Shown here piece by piece: positions 1 to 5,808 of a stretch of 7,685 nt of DNA. The stretch is from an uncultured Eubacteriales bacterium (GTDB taxonomy: Bacteria > Bacillota > Clostridia > Peptostreptococcales > Anaerovoracaceae). Both the position numbers and the translations under genes were made by a program. A model generated the notes under the pieces. That model worked only from the letters and a program-made list of their open reading frames with translations. It made no database searches and had not been told where the DNA came from. The DNA lies in contig CADBQT010000248.1 of assembly GCA_902796875.1 (NCBI GenBank), positions 1-7,685 of the forward strand, written 5' to 3'. Position 1 is the stretch's first letter, and every line of letters begins with the position of its first letter.

Positions 1-1092
1 ATGGTGGAGGACTATATGATCGCCGACATCAGTCCGGCGACGGCCCTCATGGGAGGATATCCGAGAAACGCCGTCTTCTTCGAGGAGGAAAGCCGGCAGG
101 AAGTCCGGCAGACGATCACCGGATCCTCCCAGGTCCGGAGAATCTACGCCTACATGCCCACATGGCGGCCCAATCTCATGGGCGAGGAACTTCAGGAGAT
201 CCTGGAGGAGATCGACCGGAGCCTCGATCCGGACGAGAAGATGATCGTCAACGTCCATCCTCTGGCGGAGGAGACCGTAAGCTTCGACGGCCTTTCCAGA
301 GTGGAGCCCTTCCCGGAGGGGATCGAAAACTACGCGGCCCTGGGCGCGGCGGATGCCCTGCTGACGGATTACTCCAGCGTGTTCTACGACTACGCGGTCA
401 CCCGTCGGAAGATCGTCCTGCTGACCTATGACGAGGAAGAATACTTTGCGACCCGGGGACTCTATGAGCCCATCTCCAGCCTCCCCTTCCCACAGGCGAA
501 GACGGTGGCGGAGGCCATGGAAGCCCTTCGGTCTCCCAAGGAATACGACGATACGGAATTTATGGATAAATACTGTCGGTACGAGTCGGCGGATGCGGCC
601 AGGCTTCTTTGCCGGCACATGCTTTTGGGAGAGACCTGCCTCGAGGAGCGGCCCATTCCCGGCAACGGTCTGCCCAACATCCTGGTGTGGGGCGGCGACC
701 TTTCTCCGGGAGAGCGCACCGATGAGGTGATGACCTTCCTGGAGCAGGCGGACCAGACCAGGGGAAATTACTTCCTGACCTTCAACCGGGGAGACCTGAA
801 AGAACGGTTCTCCATCCTCTTCGATCTGCCGGAGGGGATCCGGTTCATCGGACGGCCGGGGAAGATGCTTCTGGATCAGGAGCAGGAGGAAGTATCCCGT
901 CGCTACAAAAAAGGAAAGTGTTCCTTCGAGGAGTACTGGCAGGTGACCCGTCCTGCCTTTGCCCGGGAGCGGCAGAGATACTACGCGGGGATGAAGATCG
1001 ATCGGGTCATCCAGATCCCGGAGGGGAGAAAGCCCTGCCCCGAGGCAACCAAGGAAGAACTGGAATTCTCGACGTACGAGACGGAAGAATAG
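1..1092 (+). CDS. CDP-glycerol glycerophosphotransferase family protein, probably 5'-partial
   Basis: The family transfers glycerol-phosphate from CDP-glycerol onto a membrane-bound acceptor at the inner face of the membrane, building teichoic-acid-type polymers. The visible part matches the second half of the Glyphos_transf fold: GGYPRN at residues 18-23, YMPTWR at 51-56, NVHP at 84-87, then the donor-binding stretch ADALLTDYSSVFYDYA at 117-132 and LTYDEEEY at 141-148. The N-terminal Rossmann half that normally precedes GYPRN (roughly 150 residues or more) is absent, so the true start is probably upstream and the ATG at base 1 internal. A start here would mean a truncated protein. From about residue 224 a second domain begins (LPNILVWGGDLSPGERTDEV), resembling the start of the glycosyltransferase-like domain often fused to these enzymes. 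It stops soon after DRVIQI (334-339) with a charged tail. TAG stop; rfbB follows after 45 bases. The family call is firm; acceptor and polymer are unknown. Confidence 0.88.
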   Translation: MVEDYMIADISPATALMGGYPRNAVFFEEESRQEVRQTITGSSQVRRIYAYMPTWRPNLMGEELQEILEEIDRSLDPDEKMIVNVHPLAEETVSFDGLSRVEPFPEGIENYAALGAADALLTDYSSVFYDYAVTRRKIVLLTYDEEEYFATRGLYEPISSLPFPQAKTVAEAMEALRSPKEYDDTEFMDKYCRYESADAARLLCRHMLLGETCLEERPIPGNGLPNILVWGGDLSPGERTDEVMTFLEQADQTRGNYFLTFNRGDLKERFSILFDLPEGIRFIGRPGKMLLDQEQEEVSRRYKKGKCSFEEYWQVTRPAFARERQRYYAGMKIDRVIQIPEGRKPCPEATKEELEFSTYETEE

Positions 1093-1121
1093 AGAGAAGA
1101 GGATCGCTGAAGCGGTGAGAG

Positions 1122-1128
1122 AAAGGAG
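1122..1128 (+). promoter_or_regulatory. Ribosome binding site of rfbB
   Basis: AAAGGAG lies 9 bases before the ATG at 1138. It supports this start and independent translation of rfbB, since the upstream gene stops 45 bases earlier. No promoter was seen in the 45-base gap, so the two genes are probably co-transcribed. Confidence 0.75.
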
Positions 1129-1137
1129 ATCGAAACC

Positions 1138-2157
1138 ATGAAGATCCTGGTGACCGGCGGAGCCGGATTTATCGGAGCGAATTTTGTCTTTTATATGCTG
1201 AAGGCCCATCCGGAGGACGAGATCGTCTGTCTGGACGCCCTGACCTACGCGGGAAATCTGGAGACCCTGGCGCCTGTCATGGATGAGCCCAGGTTCCGGT
1301 TCGTGAAAGGTGATGTGGCGGATCGGGAGACGGTGTTCAAACTTTTCGAAGAGGAAGGGTTCGACGTGGTGGTGAACTTCGCCGCCGAGTCTCACGTGGA
1401 CCGGTCCATCGAGGATCCGGGGATCTTCCTGCGGACCAACATCCTGGGGACCCAGGTGCTCATGGACGCCTCCAGAAAGTACGGCGTCGACCGTTTCCAT
1501 CAGGTGGGCACCGACGAGGTCTACGGGGATCTGCCCCTGGACCGGCCGGACCTGTTCTTTACCGAGGATATGCCGGTGACCGCATCCAGCCCCTACTCCG
1601 CATCCAAGGCATCGGCGGACCTGCTGGTCATGGCCTACCACCGGACCTACGGGCTGCCGGTGACCATCAGCCGGTGCTCCAACAACTACGGCCCCTACCA
1701 GTTCCCGGAGAAGCTGATCCCCCTGATGATCGCCAACGCTCTGGCGGACAAGGAACTGCCTGTCTACGGCACCGGGGAGAACGTGAGAGACTGGCTGTAC
1801 GTGGAGGACCACTGCCGGGCCATCGATCTGATCCTGCGGGAAGGCAAGGTGGGAGAGGTCTACAACATCGGCGGACACAATGAGAAGTCCAACCTGGAGG
1901 TGGTGAAGATTATCCTGAAGCAGGTGGGCAAGCCGGAGTCTCTGATCACTTTCGTCGGAGACCGCAAAGGCCACGATCTCCGCTACGCCATCGACCCGGC
2001 CAAGATCCACAGTGAACTGGGCTGGCTGCCGACCACCATGTTCGACGACGGGATCCGCCAGACCATCGACTGGTATCTGGAGAACGAATCCTGGTGGAAG
2101 AACATCATCAGCGGGGAGTATCAGCAGTACTACGAGAAGATGTACAGCAACCGCTGA
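1138..2157 (+). CDS. rfbB: dTDP-glucose 4,6-dehydratase
   Basis: This NAD-dependent short-chain dehydrogenase converts dTDP-D-glucose to dTDP-4-keto-6-deoxy-D-glucose in the cytoplasm, the second step towards dTDP-L-rhamnose and other deoxysugars. The 339-residue length is normal for the family. Visible motifs are the NAD-binding GGAGFIG (residues 7-13), KGDV with the adenine-contacting Asp (57-60), AAESHVDRS (82-90), the catalytic TDEVYGD (125-131, Thr-Asp-Glu triad), YSASK (153-157, catalytic Tyr and Lys), [19 protein letters not shown] (178-196), and [15 protein letters not shown] (211-225), typical of RfbB. The start is set by [13 protein letters not shown] and an AAGGAG site 9 bases upstream. 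The upstream gene is a CDP-glycerol transferase, suggesting that the polymer is decorated with a deoxysugar. No rfbA, rfbC or rfbD homologue is in the window, so the end product (rhamnose or another sugar) cannot be decided. It appears intact. Confidence 0.96.
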   Translation: MKILVTGGAGFIGANFVFYMLKAHPEDEIVCLDALTYAGNLETLAPVMDEPRFRFVKGDVADRETVFKLFEEEGFDVVVNFAAESHVDRSIEDPGIFLRTNILGTQVLMDASRKYGVDRFHQVGTDEVYGDLPLDRPDLFFTEDMPVTASSPYSASKASADLLVMAYHRTYGLPVTISRCSNNYGPYQFPEKLIPLMIANALADKELPVYGTGENVRDWLYVEDHCRAIDLILREGKVGEVYNIGGHNEKSNLEVVKIILKQVGKPESLITFVGDRKGHDLRYAIDPAKIHSELGWLPTTMFDDGIRQTIDWYLENESWWKNIISGEYQQYYEKMYSNR

Positions 2158-2175
2158 TCCGGGAGCAAAGGCAAC

Positions 2176-2208
2176 GGGCTCCTGGGCCGAAGAGGCTCCA
2201 GGGAGCCC
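2176..2208 (+). terminator. GC-rich hairpin after rfbB, possible transcription terminator
   Basis: GGGCTCC (2176-2182) pairs with GGAGCCC (2202-2208). Inside it TGG pairs with CCA and GCC with GGC, with single-base bulges and a GAAGA loop. It sits 18 bases after the rfbB stop and before a strong promoter, the right place to end the polymer-gene transcript. No run of T follows on either strand, so it is not a textbook intrinsic terminator and could instead be an mRNA 3'-end or processing structure. Confidence 0.4.
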
Positions 2209-2234
2209 CCATACGTGCCCAAAACTGGAAAAAC

Positions 2235-2263
2235 TTGCAAAATGGAAAAAAATAGGATATAAT
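2235..2263 (+). promoter_or_regulatory. Sigma-A type promoter of the secreted hydrolase gene
   Basis: The -35 element TTGCAA (2235-2240, 4 of 6 consensus) and a perfect -10 element TATAAT (2258-2263) are separated by exactly 17 bases. The surroundings are A-rich in an otherwise GC-rich window (AAAACTGGAAAAAC just upstream and an A-run in the spacer), as expected for an efficient vegetative promoter. The predicted transcription start is about 2270, giving a leader of about 77 bases before the ATG at 2347. Confidence 0.85.
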
Positions 2264-2267
2264 GAGG

Positions 2268-2296
2268 TTCCGGCGTTCATGTGGGGAATGCCGGAG
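2268..2296 (+). promoter_or_regulatory. Stem-loop at the predicted 5' end of the hydrolase mRNA
   Basis: CCGGCGTTC (2270-2278) pairs with GAATGCCGG (2286-2294), giving 9 bp with one G-U, around a 7-base loop ATGTGGG. T2269-A2295 and T2268-G2296 can extend it. With the start of transcription predicted at about 2270, this structure would begin at or near the first nucleotide of the transcript. Such 5'-terminal stems are known in other bacteria to slow mRNA decay. It also buries the in-frame ATG at 2279-2283 (in-frame ATG at 2281 is GTG-context), which argues against starting the protein there. Confidence 0.5.
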
Positions 2297-2346
2297 ACGA
2301 AGTTTTATTTGGTTTACAGACAAAGAACCCGGAAAGGGGGCGTGGA

Positions 2347-3825
2347 ATGGACGCGCGGAAGTTAAGCGCCAGGCATTTGATTGCTCTGGCAATGATGCTT
2401 ATCGTAGCTGTTTCTTTCGCTATGCCGGAGGTATCCTCGGCAAGCGTGCTCAAACCGGCGAAGGTCACAGGACCGAAGGTGGTCAAGACCACCTACAACA
2501 CGGTCACCATCAAATGGAAAGCGGCCAAGCGGGCGAAGACCTATGAGGTCTGGAGAGCAACCGGTAAGAGCGGCAAGTACAAGAAGATCAAGACGGTCAA
2601 GGGAACCAGATTTACCGACAAGAATCGGCAGACCGGACAGACCGTCTGGTATAAGGTGAGAGGAGTCAACGGAAAGAAAAAGGGCAAATTCAGCGTGCGG
2701 TTCAGAGCCGTGCCCAGACTGGCCAAGCCCACCCTGCTGACATCATCCTCCGCCCTGGGACCGAAGGTGACGGCAGGAAAAGTCACCGGGGCCCACGGCT
2801 ACATGTTCTATCGGGACGGCGCGCTGGTCAGCAAGCAGAAGACCCGTGTCTTCCAGGACAAGAAGGTAGCGCCGGGGACATCCCATACCTACAAAGCAGT
2901 TGCTTATCGGAATGTGGGGAAGAAGGTCGTCCGTTCGCCCTTCTCCCGGGCACTGTCGGCTTCCCGGCTCAGCGTGAACGTCAGTCTGGACGGGGCAACG
3001 AAGGTGCCGACCCTGACGTCAGGATCCTCTTTCACCCTGAAGGGCAAGATCACAGCCTCCATCGACATCAAACGGCTGGAGATCGGCGTCGTGGATGCAT
3101 CCACACAGAAATGGATGGTCGGCGCCAAGTATGACAACGCTAAGGTCAACAGCAAGACCTTCGATATCGCCAGAGCGGACAATTACGTGAAATTCGGCAT
3201 TCTGGGGCCGGGAACCTACCGGTACAGGATCTATGTCCATCTGGAAGACGGCAGCGTAGTGACACTTCTGAACCAGACCTTTACGGTCAAAGGCCAGAAG
3301 GGCATCAACGGAGCGGTAGCCTGGGCGATCCGCATCGCCAACGATGACAGTTTCTCCTACGGTAAGGGCAAGGCCGCTCACAAGCGGGGCTGCTACTTCT
3401 GTGGGACCAACAAGAAATATAAGCCCAAAGGGTACGAGAAGACCTACTGCTGCAACCCGTTCATCTTCGCGGCCTACGCTCACGGGGCGAACAATCAGGC
3501 GATCCTCAAGTCCTGTCAGAAGGGCGGATGCGGCGGCATGTCGCCGTCCGACTGGACGAAGTACGGATGCTTCAGATACGTCGGGACCTGTAAGAAGGTG
3601 CCCTTCGACCAGCTGAGAAAGGGAGACGTGATCCTGAGCGACAGCTCCAAAGGCGGCAAGTGGCATCACGTATGGATGTACTGCGGCGGCGGCCGGTATG
3701 TGGAAGCCGGAGGCAACGGATGGGGCCCGAGCACCATCGAAGTCAGCTCCGGAGCGGAGAAATACTACAACAAGTACTACAGAAAGTACAGCGGCACCAC
3801 CGTCGTGAGGTACACAGGCAAGTAA
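2347..3825 (+). CDS. Secreted FnIII-domain protein with cysteine-rich NlpC/P60-like domain, probable peptidoglycan hydrolase
   Basis: A 492-residue exported protein. The ATG at 2347 is chosen over an in-frame start 66 bases upstream because it has AAAGGGG just before it and directly opens a signal peptide: basic MDARKLSARH, hydrophobic core 11-26, likely cleavage near SSA-S (31-33). An FnIII-like domain lies at about 36-122 (YEVWRATGKSGKYKKIKTV at 66-84), a second at about 125-206, and a beta-rich domain at about 208-316 of a type common in clostridial wall proteins. The C-terminal domain (about 318-492) is NlpC/P60-like: C369 in CCNPFIFAAYAHG is the likely nucleophile and H441 in HHVWMYCGGGRYVEAGG the likely base, with GDVIL before it. 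All nine cysteines fall in this domain. It likely cleaves peptide bonds in peptidoglycan outside the membrane. The basic, Lys-rich N-terminal half may bind anionic wall polymers. It has its own promoter and a hairpin after it. The exact substrate is inferred only. Confidence 0.82.
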   Translation: MDARKLSARHLIALAMMLIVAVSFAMPEVSSASVLKPAKVTGPKVVKTTYNTVTIKWKAAKRAKTYEVWRATGKSGKYKKIKTVKGTRFTDKNRQTGQTVWYKVRGVNGKKKGKFSVRFRAVPRLAKPTLLTSSSALGPKVTAGKVTGAHGYMFYRDGALVSKQKTRVFQDKKVAPGTSHTYKAVAYRNVGKKVVRSPFSRALSASRLSVNVSLDGATKVPTLTSGSSFTLKGKITASIDIKRLEIGVVDASTQKWMVGAKYDNAKVNSKTFDIARADNYVKFGILGPGTYRYRIYVHLEDGSVVTLLNQTFTVKGQKGINGAVAWAIRIANDDSFSYGKGKAAHKRGCYFCGTNKKYKPKGYEKTYCCNPFIFAAYAHGANNQAILKSCQKGGCGGMSPSDWTKYGCFRYVGTCKKVPFDQLRKGDVILSDSSKGGKWHHVWMYCGGGRYVEAGGNGWGPSTIEVSSGAEKYYNKYYRKYSGTTVVRYTGK

Positions 3826-3850
3826 AGCAAAGATCATCGAATGGATAGGG

Positions 3851-3874
3851 GAACGCCGCCGTCAGGCGGCGTTC
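3851..3874 (+). terminator. Perfect 10-bp hairpin after the hydrolase gene, probable terminator
   Basis: GAACGCCGCC (3851-3860) and GGCGGCGTTC (3865-3874) are exact inverted repeats around a GTCA loop, 25 bases after the hydrolase stop. The position fits the end of a single-gene transcript and separates it from the lysO operon. Only a short mixed tail (TGACTAT) follows, without a real U-tract, so termination may be partial. Confidence 0.6.
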
Positions 3875-3892
3875 TGACTATAGAGAGTTTAC

Positions 3893-3909
3893 GGATCCTG
3901 AGTGGATCC
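3893..3909 (+). repeat. GGATCC inverted repeat just before the lysO ribosome binding site
   Basis: Two copies of the palindrome GGATCC (3893-3898 and 3904-3909) are separated by TGAGT. They can form a 6-bp stem with a 5-base loop that ends three bases before the AAGGAGG site. It could influence translation or be an operator-like element, but the stem is short and may be chance. Confidence 0.35.
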
Positions 3910-3912
3910 CGG

Positions 3913-3919
3913 AAGGAGG
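3913..3919 (+). promoter_or_regulatory. Ribosome binding site fixing the GTG start of lysO
   Basis: A full-consensus AAGGAGG lies 7 bases before the GTG at 3927. No ATG is available at a suitable distance, and the protein sequence begins at once with its first membrane helix, so GTG is the start. Confidence 0.85.
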
Positions 3920-3926
3920 AACAGTC

Positions 3927-4928
3927 GTGGCGTATCTGGCCCTGTATCTGGCGGTGACCGTCGCCGGCTATTTCATCGGCTCAGCGCTGTCCAAGAGGGG
4001 GATCATTCCCGGGTTTTTAGGTAAACTGCAGACCCTGGTGATCATGATCCTCGTCTTTCTCATGGGCAGCCGGATCGGCGCCAACGACGATATCGTCGCC
4101 TCCTTAAGCACCATCGGACTGGTTTCCCTGGTCTACACCCTGATCATCCTGGCGGTGACGACGGCGGCCTTTACCGTTGCCCGCCGGCTCATGGGCTTCG
4201 ACCGGTACGGCGTCTGCCACAGAGGGGCGGACTCCGGCGGACTTCGCCGAAAGAAAGCCGGGAGCACGAGTGCGGGCCCGGCGGAGCACGAAGAAAACGG
4301 GAGCACGGAAGCTGTTCCCAAGCGGGTGAACAGCCTGACCATCATCATCGTGGCCTTCGTGGCTCTGGGTATTCTGGCCGGATACTTCGTCCTGCCGGAT
4401 GCCTTTATGAACATTTCGGGACATCTGCTCACCCTGACCCTTTGCCTCCTGCTGGTTCTCATCGGCATGGACATCGGGATGGAGGGGACCATCGCCCAGA
4501 ACTTCCGCCAGGCGGGATGGCGGGTGCTGCTCTTTCCCTTTATCAACATGGGCGCCATGGTGGCAGGCTCGGTGATCGCCAGCCTGTTTTTGCCCATGAG
4601 CGCTCAGGACAGCCTTTGCATCGGCGCCGGATTCGCCTGGTATTCCCTGGCTCCGGCCATGCTGGCGGAGTACTCCATGCGGGTGAGCGCCATTTCCTTC
4701 ATGCATAACGTGTTCCGGGAGATCATCGGGATCCTGCTGACCCCGGTGGTGGCCCGGCGGATCGGATACATCGAATGCTACTGCCTTTGCGGGTCTCCCT
4801 CCATGGATGTTTGCCTGCCGGTCATCGAGCGGGCGACCAATGGGGACGTGGCGGTATACTCCTTTATCAACGGAGCCATCCTGTCGGCATCGGTGCCGAT
4901 CCTGGTGAGCATATTCATGAGCATTTAA
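3927..4928 (+). CDS. lysO: LysO/DUF340 family lysine exporter
   Basis: A 333-residue inner-membrane protein of the LysO (formerly DUF340, E. coli YbjE) family, whose characterised member exports L-lysine. Hydrophobic segments lie near residues 3-20, 34-48, 61-86, 137-155, 165-182, 198-222, 231-247, 264-276 and 308-331. The two parts show an internal repeat: AGYF at 13-16 and 151-154, and LVFLMGSRIG (42-51) matching LVLIGMDIG (176-184). Family hallmarks in the C-terminal part are GAGFAWYSL (233-241), NVFREIIGILLTPV (261-274) and SPSMDVCLPVIERA (290-303). A polar linker at about 92-133 joins the parts. The gene starts with GTG behind AAGGAGG. moxR follows after 21 bases, so co-transcription is likely. 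In this context it might handle lysine or a related diamino acid released during wall turnover, which is speculation. Family assignment is secure; substrate is by homology only. Confidence 0.88.
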   Translation: MAYLALYLAVTVAGYFIGSALSKRGIIPGFLGKLQTLVIMILVFLMGSRIGANDDIVASLSTIGLVSLVYTLIILAVTTAAFTVARRLMGFDRYGVCHRGADSGGLRRKKAGSTSAGPAEHEENGSTEAVPKRVNSLTIIIVAFVALGILAGYFVLPDAFMNISGHLLTLTLCLLLVLIGMDIGMEGTIAQNFRQAGWRVLLFPFINMGAMVAGSVIASLFLPMSAQDSLCIGAGFAWYSLAPAMLAEYSMRVSAISFMHNVFREIIGILLTPVVARRIGYIECYCLCGSPSMDVCLPVIERATNGDVAVYSFINGAILSASVPILVSIFMSI

Positions 4929-4949
4929 CGTAAACGAAAGGAATCGATT

Positions 4950-5792
4950 ATGACGGAGACGAACAGATTCACCGGAAGCAGCGGGTATGTGGTAACGCCG
5001 GATCTTATGGATTCGGTCAACGTGGCCATCGCCCTTCAGAAGCCTTTGCTGATCAAGGGCGAGCCGGGAACGGGAAAGACCATGCTGGCCCAGGCCATCG
5101 CCGATTCCCTCGACCTGCCGCTGATCATCTGGAGCATCAAGTCCACCACCAAGGCCCAGGACGGTCTCTACATGTACGATACGGTGCAGCGTCTCTACGA
5201 CAGCCAGTTCGGCGAGGGCAACGTGGCCGACATCGGCCAGTACATCCGGCTGGGTAAGCTGGGCGAGGCCTTCACCTCCGAGCAGCAGGCGGTCCTCCTC
5301 ATCGACGAGATCGACAAGGCGGATCTGGAGTTTCCCAACGACCTGCTGTGGGAACTGGACCGGATGGAGTTTTACATCCATGAAACGAAGGAGACCATCG
5401 CCACGAAGCATCGACCCATCGTGATCATCACCTCCAATGCGGAGAAGGAGCTGCCGGATGCGTTCCTGCGCCGGTGCATCTTCCACTACATCGCCTTCCC
5501 CGACGCGGAGAAGATGAAGGAGATCATCCAGGTCCATTACGGGGACATCGACGAGACCCTTTGCGAGAAGGCTCTGGAGGCTTTCTACGAGATCCGGAAG
5601 ATGGACAGCCTGCAGAAGAAGCCCAGCACATCGGAGCTTCTGGACTGGATACAGGCGCTCATGATCAGCGGGGTCAGCGTGGACGATCTGGTGGAGAAGA
5701 TGCCCTTTATCGGGGTGTTGCTGAAGAAGAACGAGGATATCGAGGTCATGCACGAGATCCGGGAGAAGGGTTATTCCCTGCGGGGCTGGTGA
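4950..5792 (+). CDS. MoxR-type AAA+ ATPase
   Basis: A 280-residue cytoplasmic ATPase of the MoxR/CoxD group, which remodel or activate partner proteins, usually together with a VWA-domain protein encoded next door, as here. Visible motifs are Walker A GEPGTGKT (37-44), Walker B VLLIDEIDKAD (115-125), sensor 1 ITSN (160-163), the arginine-finger pair in LRRCIFHYIAFPD (173-185), and the sensor-2 region KKPSTSELLDWIQAL (223-237). All ATPase residues appear intact. The length is typical of the short MoxR forms with a single AAA+ module and small lid domain. The ATG at 4950 follows GAAAGGA by 7 bases. The VWA gene begins 16 bases after the stop, so tight co-expression is expected. MoxR proteins act in metal-centre insertion, enzyme maturation and envelope functions in various bacteria; the client here is unknown. 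Family very sure, role not. Confidence 0.95.
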   Translation: MTETNRFTGSSGYVVTPDLMDSVNVAIALQKPLLIKGEPGTGKTMLAQAIADSLDLPLIIWSIKSTTKAQDGLYMYDTVQRLYDSQFGEGNVADIGQYIRLGKLGEAFTSEQQAVLLIDEIDKADLEFPNDLLWELDRMEFYIHETKETIATKHRPIVIITSNAEKELPDAFLRRCIFHYIAFPDAEKMKEIIQVHYGDIDETLCEKALEAFYEIRKMDSLQKKPSTSELLDWIQALMISGVSVDDLVEKMPFIGVLLKKNEDIEVMHEIREKGYSLRGW

Positions 5793-5795
5793 TCC

Positions 5796-5802
5796 GAGGA
5801 GG
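5796..5802 (+). promoter_or_regulatory. Ribosome binding site of the VWA gene
   Basis: GAGGAGG sits 6 bases before the ATG at 5809, inside the 16-base gap after the MoxR gene. It fixes the start at MFLEFFYLLRARELSV, which matches the expected family N-terminus. Confidence 0.8.
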
Positions 5803-5808
5803 CAAGGA

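Noticed and set aside
2281..2346. Upstream in-frame start for the hydrolase, adding 22 residues
   Set aside because: It lies about 11 bases after the predicted transcription start, within the loop of the 5' hairpin, with no Shine-Dalgarno, and would place a non-signal extension before an otherwise good signal peptide.
3019..3837. 272-codon open frame on the - strand opposite the hydrolase gene
   Set aside because: The opposite strand has a signal peptide, FnIII-like domains and catalytic motifs; the antisense translation shows none and no promoter or ribosome binding site was seen for it.
3879..3884. TATAGA as a -10 element for the lysO operon
   Set aside because: No acceptable -35 hexamer lies 16-18 bases upstream (that position is inside the GC stem), and the TG is two bases away instead of one for an extended -10. 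Kept only as a weak possibility.
4104..5753. 549-codon open frame on the - strand opposite lysO and moxR
   Set aside because: It is antisense to two well-supported genes, is very rich in His, Asp and Gln, has no domain signature, and crosses their intergenic gap. Treated as a compositional shadow.
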